Shown in pieces: positions 1 through 8,381 of a stretch of 64,000 nt of DNA. This DNA comes from CALGLS01 sp965222105. GTDB taxonomy: Bacteria; Bacteroidota; Bacteroidia; Chitinophagales; Saprospiraceae. The stretch lies in the NCBI GenBank assembly GCA_965222105.1, contig CBDCTQ010000035.1, positions 6,283-70,282 of the forward strand, given 5' to 3'. The notes beneath the pieces were generated by a model, which was not told where the DNA came from, made no database searches, and saw nothing but the letters and a program-made list of their open reading frames with translations. Position numbers and translations under genes: made by a program. How positions within the stretch are numbered: position 1 is the stretch's first letter; every line of letters begins with the position of its first letter.

Positions 1-322
1 ACTTAACTACACTTACCAGAGGCTATCAGATTGTATTTTCGAAAACACAATCGACCCCAGAAAATCCTTGTTCATTCCTGTTAAAGCAAAATTTTTCTTC
101 CAGAACAAGGCTGCACTTATCCTATTGAGCATTTTTTAACGAACCCAAAGGTTCGGGACAGTGCCTATGGTGGCTTTCTATGGGTGGATTGTCAAGTGGC
201 GTTTACTGGCTAAAGGTGGGTTGTCGGGAGGAAGATTTATATTTTGAACAAGTAAAATAGGAGGATAAATTAGTATCTTTCATGCTAATAATTATTTAAT
301 AATTTTACCATAGAATAATATC
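1..322. other. upstream region without a recognised gene
   Basis: No convincing coding frame is visible. A perfect 6-bp hairpin (CGAACC, loop CAAA, GGTTCG) lies at 140-155. A sequence one base off the Bacteroidota -7 box TAnnTTTG (TATCTTTC, 274-281) sits about 40 bases before the first gene and is a plausible but unproven promoter. Confidence 0.4.
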
Positions 323-1486
323 ATGAAAAACGTAATATTTACTTTTTGCTGCTTTACTTCCTTGTTTTTACAGGGCCAAGCACCCCAGTTCGAGTGGGCG
401 GTGCAGTTGGGCGGAGGCACTGTTGATAGAGGAAAAGCCATAGCCACAGACAGCTTTGGAAATGTTTACACTACAGGATCATTTAGTAATAACGCAACCT
501 TATCTGATACAGCAGACTTTGACCCCGGCTCTGGTTTTAATGGCCTGGTATCAAATGGAGGTGCAGATATTTTTGTCTCGAAGCTAAGCCCTGATGGTGA
601 ACTGATTTGGGCAGTATCATTTGGTGATATTGAAGGAGATCGAGGCTATGGAATAACAACAGACGCAAGCGGGAATGTCTATGTAACCGGGCTTTTCCAT
701 GGATCAGTGGACTTTGATCCCGGGCCGGGTGTATATTCTTTATTTGCATCGTTTGATCGTTCTTCTGTATTTGTACTAAAATTAGATACCAATGGTTCGC
801 TGCTATGGGCAAGAGAGTTGGGAGACGAACAAGGCTTTGCACTCGGATCAAGTTGGGGCCGCTCCATAGCAGTAGATGACGATGGCAATGTCTATACGAC
901 CGGACAAGCCAGAGATAATACCGACTTTGATCCCGGGCCGGGAGAATATATATTGACGACCAATACCAACTCAACCAATATTTTTATTTCTAAATTGGAT
1001 AGTAATGGAAATTTTGTCTGGGCTAAGGCTGTAGGGGGAGAAGAGGGAGAAGAAAGTTATGCCATTGCACTTGATGATTTTAATCATGTATATATAACCG
1101 GAAATTTTCAGAGTGAAATCGACTTTGATTCGGGACCAGATGAAGTTAACTTAACGGCTATTGGCAATGGTGATTTATTTATTTTAAAACTAAATACAGA
1201 GGGTGAATTTGTATGGGTAAAAAATATGGGAGGAACTTCTACATCAGCTTGGGGGAATGATTTAGTAATAGATGAATTAGGGGACATTTATACAACTGGA
1301 GTGTTTGTAGATTCCGTTGACTTTGATCCGGGACCAGAAACTTACAAGTTGTACTCAAATGGAGGAGACGTGTTTATTCTTAAACTAGACAATTTTGGAA
1401 ATTTTATATGGGCTAGAGATATTGGTACTGAATCTATTAGTTTTGTTGTTGGAAATAATATCGCACTTGATAACTATGGCTATACG
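323..1486 (+). pseudogene. beta-propeller (SBBP-type) T9SS protein, exon 1 of an interrupted gene
   Basis: This is the 5' part of a secreted protein gene split into three pieces: 323-1486, 2489-3025 and 4444-5361. Joined, the pieces give an uninterrupted 872-codon frame. The N-terminus (MKNVIFTFCCFTSLFLQGQ) is a signal peptide. The rest is a row of about 50-residue repeats carrying FDPGPG, the pattern of SBBP/beta-propeller repeats seen in Bacteroidota surface proteins. The neighbouring paralog at 5430-8048 is collinear and also 872 aa from its best start, so the pieces clearly belong to one gene. Exon 1 ends at an ORF-less group II intron, and a later piece carries an IS4-like insertion. The intron could splice cleanly, but the IS element should abolish the full-length product. 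A role in adhesion or surface binding is inference from architecture. Confidence 0.85.
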
Positions 1487-2488
1487 GTGCGACGTGAAAA
1501 GTCGCTTTATAATACTGTTAAACCACCGGAATAACAATAATTTTACATGAGTTATTCAAAGGTGGATTTAACCTGATGTGCTACCATCAGTTTCCTACTT
1601 CGGGGTGCGTCACCAGCAATGGTGGGGTGCTAAGCCCGAAGGACAACAAAGCTCCTCCCGATTGATTCCGATCGGGATAAGTGGCGACCGTGAGGTCAAA
1701 GCGAAAGCTGCTAGTCTTTTGCGGTAGGAGGAAGCGGAATGAATGGTATGCGTAACATATGTGAATCACTTTAAGCCTCGTTACATTGAAGCGGCGGAAA
1801 AGACTAACTTTGTTTCCTGTTGTATGGGGAGCATAACCGCCGTAGTCAAAAACGACAAGGGGTACAGTTGTCAAGTTCGTTTACTCATGACACGTAGCTG
1901 CTTTCCGGCATTAGTCGGAATGAAAATTCCCTCGGGGTAAAGGTGAACGCTAACCCATTCGGTATTAAAAGCGAAACACGGTAAGCCTGTATCGTTCTCC
2001 TTTTTAAGGAGTAGGAAGGAAGTAATTCCCTACGATGGCGGTGCAGGTAAGGGATGCTGGAGAAAGCGAAGGCCCTGTTGTAACGATGAGGATAGGAGTT
2101 GAGATTGATCATTGGGGTAAAACAAAATCAATCAACATTACTCCCGGCGAAAGTCGAGCAAACTTCCGGCAGGTGCTCAATTACGAGAACGGTGTACGAA
2201 CGACTTTATCTGGGTCAGAGCAGTGGAAGTCAGGAGTTATTTCAACCCATGAATAGCTGACTGGCTGTGCCAACAGAATCATTAGTTCAACCGGGGCAAA
2301 GGTAAGGTTGATGCTTTTAAACCGGGCTGATGGTAGTCATTTTAACATCTATTATCGTAAAATCGAGTAGCTTACACTATTCGGTGCGGTGATCATAATC
2401 GTTATGAGTGCTTGAGCAGATTACTGGGAAACTAGTACGGTCTGTTCTGAGGGGGGAAAGGAGGGGCAACCCTCCCGACCTACCCGAC
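1487..2488 (+). mobile_element. ORF-less group II intron
   Basis: The element begins GTGCGACG, the usual 5' start of bacterial group II introns. It ends ...CCTACCCGAC, giving a 3' AC. Domain V is unmistakable at 2414-2447: 34 nt with the AGC triad near its 5' end, a 7-bp basal stem (GAGCAGA/TCTGTTC), a CGG bulge and a TACTGG/CTAGTA upper stem closed by a GAAA tetraloop. A domain VI stem (GGAGGG/CCCTCC, with a purine-rich left arm) follows at about 2449-2488. Removing 1487-2488 joins codons ...GGC TAT ACG / TAT ATA ACA GGA... in frame, and the resulting sequence matches the paralogous gene. The intron lies in the sense orientation. Its 1002 nt encode no reverse transcriptase/maturase, so mobility or efficient splicing would need a protein from elsewhere. 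I did not identify EBS1. Confidence 0.9.
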
Positions 2489-3025
2489 TATATAACAGGA
2501 ACCTTTCAGGACACAGTTGATTTCGACCCAGGGCCCGAAACATATCCGTTATATTCAGGGGAAGACGGAGGTGCTTACGTATTGAAGTTGACGGAGGATG
2601 GCGCTTTTGTTTGGGCAGTTGCTTTTCCAGGAGATGAAGGAAACTACCCCGGCGAATACAATGAAGGAGAAGGGATAGCTTTAGATCAATGGAATAATAT
2701 ATACACCATTGGAAGCTTTTGGCGTACTACAGACTTTGACCCGGATACCTCTGAATATAATTTAACGCATTTTGGAACCACCGATATTTTCATTCAAAAA
2801 ATGAGACCTCCCTGTAGCGCCAACCCGATAATAGTGACTACCGATAGCTCTCAAACAATATGCCCCGGAGACAGTAGTGTAACGTTGACAGTGACACTTC
2901 CTGACTGGGTTATGGATGTATCCTATTTCTGGAATACGGGAGATACTTTAGCCTCTGTCATGGTTTTACCTGATTCCAGCACAACCTATACAGTAGCTAT
3001 CGCCTACATGTACGATACAATTACC
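2489..3025 (+). pseudogene. beta-propeller T9SS protein, exon 2 (cut by IS4-like element)
   Basis: This piece continues the frame of the gene that starts at 323, directly after the group II intron. It encodes the last propeller repeats (YITGTFQDTVDFDPGP...) and the start of Ig-like/SprB-type segments (CSANPIIVTTDSSQTICPGDSS). The frame is cut at 3025 by an IS4-like insertion, and the 9 bases 3017-3025 (ACAATTACC) are duplicated at 4435-4443. The paralog reads across the same point without interruption (about 7120-7140). Any ORF start upstream of 2489 lies in intron sequence and is not real. Confidence 0.85.
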
Positions 3026-4434
3026 CAGCAATTCTCGGTTTAGAATAAAATTTGGAAAAAAAAGATTAAAGTGATAAAATGCGTCCAAAAAATAGAATGA
3101 TAGACAAATTAATCACTCAGGTAGGTGAATTTTTCACCAAAATCAAAGACCACAGACGAAACAATGCCCACTACAAATTAAGTGATTGTCTGAAAGGAGC
3201 CTTCGCCATGTTTAGCTTGAAAGATCCTTCTTTGCTGGTATTCAGGAAGAATTACGAACAGAGAGGGGCGAACCTTCAACGGATATTCGGGCTTGATTCC
3301 ATTGCAGAAGACACTGCTCTGCGTCAAGCTATAGATGGGGTTTCGCCGGAATCCTTCCATGGTCTTTTTCCTCAATTGGTACAAACAGTTAAGGATGAAG
3401 GTATTTGGGAATCGCGTAAAGTCCTTGGCAAATTTATATCTATTAGTGTAGATGGCAGCGGTCTTTATTGTTCAGGAAAAAAATCGTGTGAACATTGTAT
3501 GATTAAAAACCTGAAAAATGGCCAACAACAGTTTTACCATCAAAAACTGGCAGCAGTGCAAATGCACCCTGATGTAAAAACGGTTTTTCCATTAGGTACA
3601 GAAGCTATTGTCAAACAAGACGGAGCTACTAAAAACGACTGTGAGCAAAACGCAGCAAAACGTCTTTTGCCCAGAATTAGTACTCAGTTTGCCACGGATT
3701 TGATCCTTTATGTGATGGATGCTTTATACGCCACCGGCCCGATGATAAAACTGATTAAGTCGTTGAATGCCAGCTTCTTAATTGGTGTCAAAGAAGGATA
3801 TGTTTTGATCCAGGCAGATCAATTGGCGGCAAAAAATCAATTGAATCAAGCCGTTTGGTCGGATGGCAAAACAAAAGGAGTTGCAAAATTTGCCAATGGA
3901 TTAATTCTCAACGGACAGCATCAGGATACATTGGTCAACTATGTGGCTTATGAGCAAGTCAATATCGCCACAGAAAAAGTAATTTATTCTAACAGTTGGA
4001 TTACAGATATTGAAATCACTGATGACAATGTTAGAGAATTGGTCAAAGTCGGTCGCTCTCGATGGAAAATTGAAAACGAAACATTCAATACGCTGAAAAA
4101 TCAGGGCTACCATTTGGAGCATAGCTATGGGCACGGTAAAAAATATTTAGCGACCAATTTTGCCATTTTGATGTTCATCGCTTTTTTAGTAGACCAAATA
4201 GCTCAGGCACTATCCTATGCTTTTAGAACGGCATGGGAATATTGCAAAACCAAAAAGCTGCTTTGGGAAAAAACCCGCCAGGTCTTTGATTTATTACCCG
4301 CAAAGTCAATGAACGCTATTTATCGCTTTATTGCCAAAGGACGCCAAATCCAGTACCCTTTATTAGAATAATGTTTGGTTTGGCGGTAATCCGCCATCTG
4401 TTTTCAGTAGATTGTTTTAAACCGAGAATTGCTG
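3026..4434 (+). mobile_element. IS4-like insertion sequence, copy 1
   Basis: This 1409-bp element has terminal inverted repeats CAGCAATTCTCGGTTT / AAACCGAGAATTGCTG. It is flanked by a perfect 9-bp target duplication, ACAATTACC (3017-3025 and 4435-4443). It carries one transposase gene and a hairpin after its stop codon (TGGCGG TAAT CCGCCA, about 4380-4395) that could end transcription. Near-identical copies lie at 16794-18203 and 52127-53535. Confidence 0.95.
3079..4371 (+). CDS. DDE transposase, IS4-like (copy 1)
   Basis: This is a 430-aa DDE transposase. The catalytic core is visible as ISVDGSG (first Asp, about residue 124), YVMDALYATG (second Asp, about residue 213) and GRSRWKIENETFNTLK (Glu region, about residues 330-345); the last resembles the Y-R-E-K signature of the IS4 superfamily. 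GYHLEHSYGHG follows the Glu helix and is typical of this transposase group; an ISNCY-type assignment is an alternative to IS4. The gene fills most of the 1409-bp element and starts 53 bp inside the left repeat. The protein is identical in sequence to the copies at 16848 and 52190, which indicates recent transposition. Confidence 0.93.
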   Translation: MRPKNRMIDKLITQVGEFFTKIKDHRRNNAHYKLSDCLKGAFAMFSLKDPSLLVFRKNYEQRGANLQRIFGLDSIAEDTALRQAIDGVSPESFHGLFPQLVQTVKDEGIWESRKVLGKFISISVDGSGLYCSGKKSCEHCMIKNLKNGQQQFYHQKLAAVQMHPDVKTVFPLGTEAIVKQDGATKNDCEQNAAKRLLPRISTQFATDLILYVMDALYATGPMIKLIKSLNASFLIGVKEGYVLIQADQLAAKNQLNQAVWSDGKTKGVAKFANGLILNGQHQDTLVNYVAYEQVNIATEKVIYSNSWITDIEITDDNVRELVKVGRSRWKIENETFNTLKNQGYHLEHSYGHGKKYLATNFAILMFIAFLVDQIAQALSYAFRTAWEYCKTKKLLWEKTRQVFDLLPAKSMNAIYRFIAKGRQIQYPLLE

Positions 4435-4443
4435 ACAATTACC

Positions 4444-5361
4444 TGTACAAATGAGGCTTCTTTACATATGGCGGTTGTTGACTCTTTAGCCCTTTCCATA
4501 ACAGATGATTTAGAGACTTGTCAGCAAGAGGAAGTAACCTTAGAAGCAAGCGGAGGTATTGCTTACCTATGGAGTACGGGAGATACGACCAGTACCATTT
4601 CAATCCTTGCGACAACTGATGAAACCTATAGCGTCACTGCAACGGATGTTAGTGGCTGTATTGCAACGGATACGGTGTTGGTCGTAGTAAACGAATTATC
4701 TGATACCACTCAAATTTCATTAAACACCTGTGATTCTTTATCGGCGGGTATTTTTGAGTACCTATATGCGGATCAAAATGGCTGTGACAGTATTGTTTTT
4801 CAAACCAATATTTTTCTTCCACTGCCTCAAACACCGATAGTTCCTGAAGATATTGTCATACAAGAAAACGAGCCACCTTTTCAAATAGCTGTTCCAGCAA
4901 TTCCCAATGCCACCGAATACTCCTGGACAATACCTATAGGCTCTGAAATCCTATCTGGGGCTGGTACTAATATTATTACAATTGGCTGGAATGGTATGAC
5001 AACGGGGGGACTCATTTGCGTGAATGCACTTAACGAATGTGGTAGTGGGCCGGTGGAGTGTTTTGAGGTGGTGGTGGAGATTATAGATGGAGTCCGCAGT
5101 TTGAAGGACATAACCTATGGCATTTATCCAAATCCAGCAACTACGGTGTTGAATATTGTATCAAGCAGAAACAGTCAATCCGAAATTACAGTGTTGAATG
5201 TTTTGGGAAGAGAGGTGATAAAGCACGTTACTTCCAACAGACAAACACAGATAGATGTAAGTCAATTATCTAGTGGTCTTTATTGGTTGAAAATCACGAA
5301 AGTGACCGATCCTGCCACTGCATTTGAGCATTGGTATAAAGTAGAAGTATTAAACAAATAG
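4444..5361 (+). pseudogene. beta-propeller T9SS protein, 3' part with sorting domain
   Basis: This is the 3' part of the interrupted gene that begins at 323. It resumes after the IS4-like element with CTNEASLHMAVVDSLALS. It has Ig/PKD-like segments and ends with a T9SS type A C-terminal sorting domain (GIYPNPATTVLNIVSS ... SGLYWLKIT), which directs secretion through the type IX system and anchoring to the cell surface. It is almost identical to the end of the paralog at 5430-8048 over long stretches, including the hairpin after the stop codon, so the two genes arose by tandem duplication. ORF starts before 4444 read from IS sequence and are not native. Confidence 0.85.
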
Positions 5362-5362
5362 C

Positions 5363-5379
5363 ATCGCCTTTCAGGCGAT
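5363..5379 (+). terminator. hairpin after duplicated T9SS gene 1
   Basis: A perfect 7-bp stem, ATCGCCT TTC AGGCGAT, starts two bases after the stop codon. The same hairpin follows the paralog at 8050-8066. Here it is not followed by a T run, so it may act as an mRNA 3' stabiliser rather than a strong terminator. Confidence 0.5.
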
Positions 5380-5429
5380 CCCAAAAACAGGTTATGAATC
5401 AGTTTTCTCTTGAGACCTTAATAAAAAAA

Positions 5430-8048
5430 ATGATGAAAAGTATAACATTCATAATTTGCTTTCTTGCTTATTTATCCTCCTCAGGTCAGTCTCCCGTCTT
5501 CGAGTGGGCGGCGCAGCAAGGCGCAGGCGCTGTTGACTTTGGCCTTGCCATAGCCACAGACAGCTTTGGAAATGTTTACACTACAGGATCATTTAGTAAT
5601 AACGCAACCTTATCAGATACAGCCGACTTTGACCCCGGCTCTGGTTTCTATGGCCTGGTATCTAATGGAGGTCCAGATATTTTTGTCTCAAAGCTTAGCT
5701 CCGATGGTGAACTGATTTGGGCGGTCTCTTTTGGTGGTTCCGAATTCGACTTTGGCCAAGGAATAACAACAGACGCAAGCGGGAATGTCTATGTGACCGG
5801 GCTTTTCCGTGGTGGAGTTGACTTTGATCCCGGACCAGATGTCTATTCTTTAATTGCATCAATTGATCGTTCCTCAGTATTTGTACTGAAATTAGATTCC
5901 AATGGGTCGCTGTTATGGGCAAGGGAGTTGGGAGACGGAGCAGTCTTTGGATCCGGATCAAGTTCGGGGTATTCCATCACAGTAGATAACGATGGTAATG
6001 TCTATACCACAGGGCAGGCAGCAGATAACACGGACTTTGATCCCGGGCCGGATGAATATATATTGACGACCAATACCAACTCACCCAATGTTTTTATTTC
6101 TAAATTGGATAGCGACGGGAATTTTGCCTGGGCTAAGGCGGTAGGGGGAGAAGGGGAAGGAGATCAAAGTTATGCCATTGCACTTGATGATTTTAATAAT
6201 GTATATATAACCGGGAGTTTCTCAGGTACGATAGATTTTGATCCAGGATTAAATGAATTTTATGTTTCTGCGATTTACGGAGATTTATTTATTTTAAAAC
6301 TTAGTTCAGGTGGAGAATTTATGTGGGTGAAAAATATGGGAGGTGCTATGGGGATAGCAGTAGGACAAGCTATTGCAATTGATGAAGCCGGAAATATTTA
6401 CACTACCGGAATATTTACTGAAACCATTGATTTTGATCCAGGCTCTCAACTATTCGAGCTATCGGCAAGCGAAGCAGATCTTTTTATCCTGAAACTAAGT
6501 ACGGACGGAGCATTTACCTGGGTAAAAGCTATTGGAGGAAATGAATATTATGACATCGGAAGAGGCATTGCCCTTGATCAGAGTAATAATGTATATGTCA
6601 CAGGTGTTTTTCAGGACACAGTTGATTTCAATCCAGGACCCGAAAACTATCCGTTATATTCAGGGGAAGGCGGAGGTGCCTACGTGCTGAAATTGACGGA
6701 GGCTGGCGCTTTTGTTTGGGCAGTTGCTTTTCCAGGCGATGAAGGAAATTACCCCGGCGAATACAATGTAGGAGAAGGAATAGCTTTAGACCAATGGAAT
6801 AATATATACACCACCGGAAGCTTTTGGCGTACTACAGATTTTGACCCGGATACCACTGTATATAATTTAACGCATTTTGGAACCACCGATATTTTCATTC
6901 AAAAAATGAGACCTCCCTGTAGCGCCAACCCGATAATAGTGACTACCGATAGCTCTCAAACAATATGCCCCGGAGACAGTAGTGTAACGTTGACAGTGAC
7001 ACTTCCTGACTGGGTTATGGATGTATCCTATTTCTGGAATACGGGAGATACTTTAGCTTCGATCATGGTTTTACCTGATTCTACCACCACCTACACGATA
7101 ACTGTTGCTTACATGAGCGATACAATTACCTGTACAAATGAGGCTTCTTTACATATGGCGGTTGTTGACTCTTTTGCCCTTTCCATAACAGATGATTTAG
7201 AGACTTGTCAGCAAGAGGAAGTAACCTTGGAAGCAAGCGGAGGTATTGCTTACCTATGGAGTACGGGAGATACGACCAGTACCATTTCAATCCTTGCGAC
7301 AACTGATCAAACCTATACCGTCACTGCAACGGATCTTAGTGGCTGTAGTGCAACGGATACGGTGTTGGTCGTAGTAAATGAATTATCTGATACCACTCAA
7401 ACTTCATTAAACACCTGTGATTCTTTATCAGCGGGTATTTTTGAGTACCTATATGCGGATCAAAATGGATGTGACAGCATTGTTTTTCAAACCAATATTT
7501 TTCTTCCACTCCCTCAAATGCCTATAGTTCCTGAAGATATTGTCATACAAGAAAACGAACCACCTTTTCAAATATCCATTCCGGAAGTTCCAAACGCTAC
7601 TGAATACTCCTGGACTATCCCCATAGGGACGCAAATTATTTCCGGGGCTGGCACCAATACCATAATAATTGACTGGAATGACATGACAACGGGGGGATTC
7701 ATTTGCGTGAATGCGCTTAACGAATGTGGTAGTAGTCCGGTGGATTGTTTTGAGGTGGTGGTGGATATTATAGATGGAGTCCGCAGTTTGAAGGACATAA
7801 CCTATGGCATTTATCCAAATCCAGCAACTACGGTGTTGAATATTGTATCAAGCAGAAACAGTCAATCCGAAATTACAGTGTTGAATGTTTTGGGAAGAGA
7901 GGTGATCAAGCACGTTTCTTTCGACGGACAAACCCAATTGGATGTAAGTCAATTATCTAGTGGTCTTTATTGGTTGAAAATCACGAAAGTGACCGATCCT
8001 GCCACTGCATTTGAGCATTGGTATAAAGTAGAAGTATTAAACAAATAG
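5430..8048 (+). CDS. secreted beta-propeller (SBBP) protein with T9SS sorting domain
   Basis: The gene encodes an 872-aa protein from ATG 5430. This start is preferred over the in-frame ATG at 5394 because MMKSITFIICFLAYLSSSGQS is a clean signal peptide and the length then equals the reconstructed paralog. Residues about 25-480 hold FDPGP-containing repeats with recurring NVYTTGSF and FILKL motifs (SBBP-type propeller blades). About 490-780 are Ig/PKD-like segments with YLWSTGDTTSTISI. The last 80 residues are a T9SS type A sorting domain (YGIYPNPATTVLNIV ... LKITKV). It is expected on the cell surface after export by the type IX secretion system. The ligand is unknown; adhesion or polymer binding is inferred from architecture and from the polysaccharide lyase encoded downstream. 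Confidence 0.88.
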   Translation: MMKSITFIICFLAYLSSSGQSPVFEWAAQQGAGAVDFGLAIATDSFGNVYTTGSFSNNATLSDTADFDPGSGFYGLVSNGGPDIFVSKLSSDGELIWAVSFGGSEFDFGQGITTDASGNVYVTGLFRGGVDFDPGPDVYSLIASIDRSSVFVLKLDSNGSLLWARELGDGAVFGSGSSSGYSITVDNDGNVYTTGQAADNTDFDPGPDEYILTTNTNSPNVFISKLDSDGNFAWAKAVGGEGEGDQSYAIALDDFNNVYITGSFSGTIDFDPGLNEFYVSAIYGDLFILKLSSGGEFMWVKNMGGAMGIAVGQAIAIDEAGNIYTTGIFTETIDFDPGSQLFELSASEADLFILKLSTDGAFTWVKAIGGNEYYDIGRGIALDQSNNVYVTGVFQDTVDFNPGPENYPLYSGEGGGAYVLKLTEAGAFVWAVAFPGDEGNYPGEYNVGEGIALDQWNNIYTTGSFWRTTDFDPDTTVYNLTHFGTTDIFIQKMRPPCSANPIIVTTDSSQTICPGDSSVTLTVTLPDWVMDVSYFWNTGDTLASIMVLPDSTTTYTITVAYMSDTITCTNEASLHMAVVDSFALSITDDLETCQQEEVTLEASGGIAYLWSTGDTTSTISILATTDQTYTVTATDLSGCSATDTVLVVVNELSDTTQTSLNTCDSLSAGIFEYLYADQNGCDSIVFQTNIFLPLPQMPIVPEDIVIQENEPPFQISIPEVPNATEYSWTIPIGTQIISGAGTNTIIIDWNDMTTGGFICVNALNECGSSPVDCFEVVVDIIDGVRSLKDITYGIYPNPATTVLNIVSSRNSQSEITVLNVLGREVIKHVSFDGQTQLDVSQLSSGLYWLKITKVTDPATAFEHWYKVEVLNK

Positions 8049-8049
8049 C

Positions 8050-8092
8050 ATCGCCTTTCAGGCGATCCCAAAAACAGGTTTTTCCTGTCTTT
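8050..8092 (+). terminator. double hairpin terminator after T9SS gene 2
   Basis: Two hairpins follow the stop codon: ATCGCCT/AGGCGAT (8050-8066) and AACAGG-TTTTT-CCTGT (8073-8088). The second runs into CTTTTAT, a plausible intrinsic terminator. Confidence 0.65.
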
Positions 8093-8381
8093 TATAACGG
8101 TAACGGTATATCCGGATACGAATCAGTATGCATCATTCTATCGGATATACAACGGCAGATTCTACACAGTTTTAAGGCTTACGCTTGGGTAAGCACATCG
8201 GAATGGTCCTTCGGGACATAAGGGGCGTTTATCCCCCTTGCTAAAATCAACTGCAATTAACCACTGTAGTTAGAGCGGAATTGTTGTGCCCTGAAAGAAA
8301 AGATAACACTCAACACACGAAATTATGATGCCTGTACATATCCGATTTTAATTTATTTCTTAACCTTTTAATTCAACAATC
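8093..8381 (+). ncRNA. candidate structured leader RNA upstream of the polysaccharide lyase
   Basis: This gap has no ORF but holds a run of compact stems: GTATATCCG/CGGATATAC (8106-8114 with 8142-8150), GCTTAC/GTAAGC (8177-8182 with 8189-8194), GTCC-TTCG-GGAC with a UUCG tetraloop (8206-8217), and AAGGGG/CCCCTT (8220-8225 with 8234-8239). It leads into the lyase gene at 8382, so it could be its 5' leader or a separate small RNA. I do not recognise a known riboswitch class. Covariation has not been tested, and the function is unknown. Confidence 0.4.

Noticed and set aside
1743..2256. Short ORFs inside the group II intron
   Set aside because: No reverse-transcriptase or maturase motif; they overlap structured intron sequence.
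1487..2488. Retron or diversity-generating element instead of an intron
   Set aside because: No reverse transcriptase, no template/variable repeat pair; domain V and in-frame exon joining support a group II intron.
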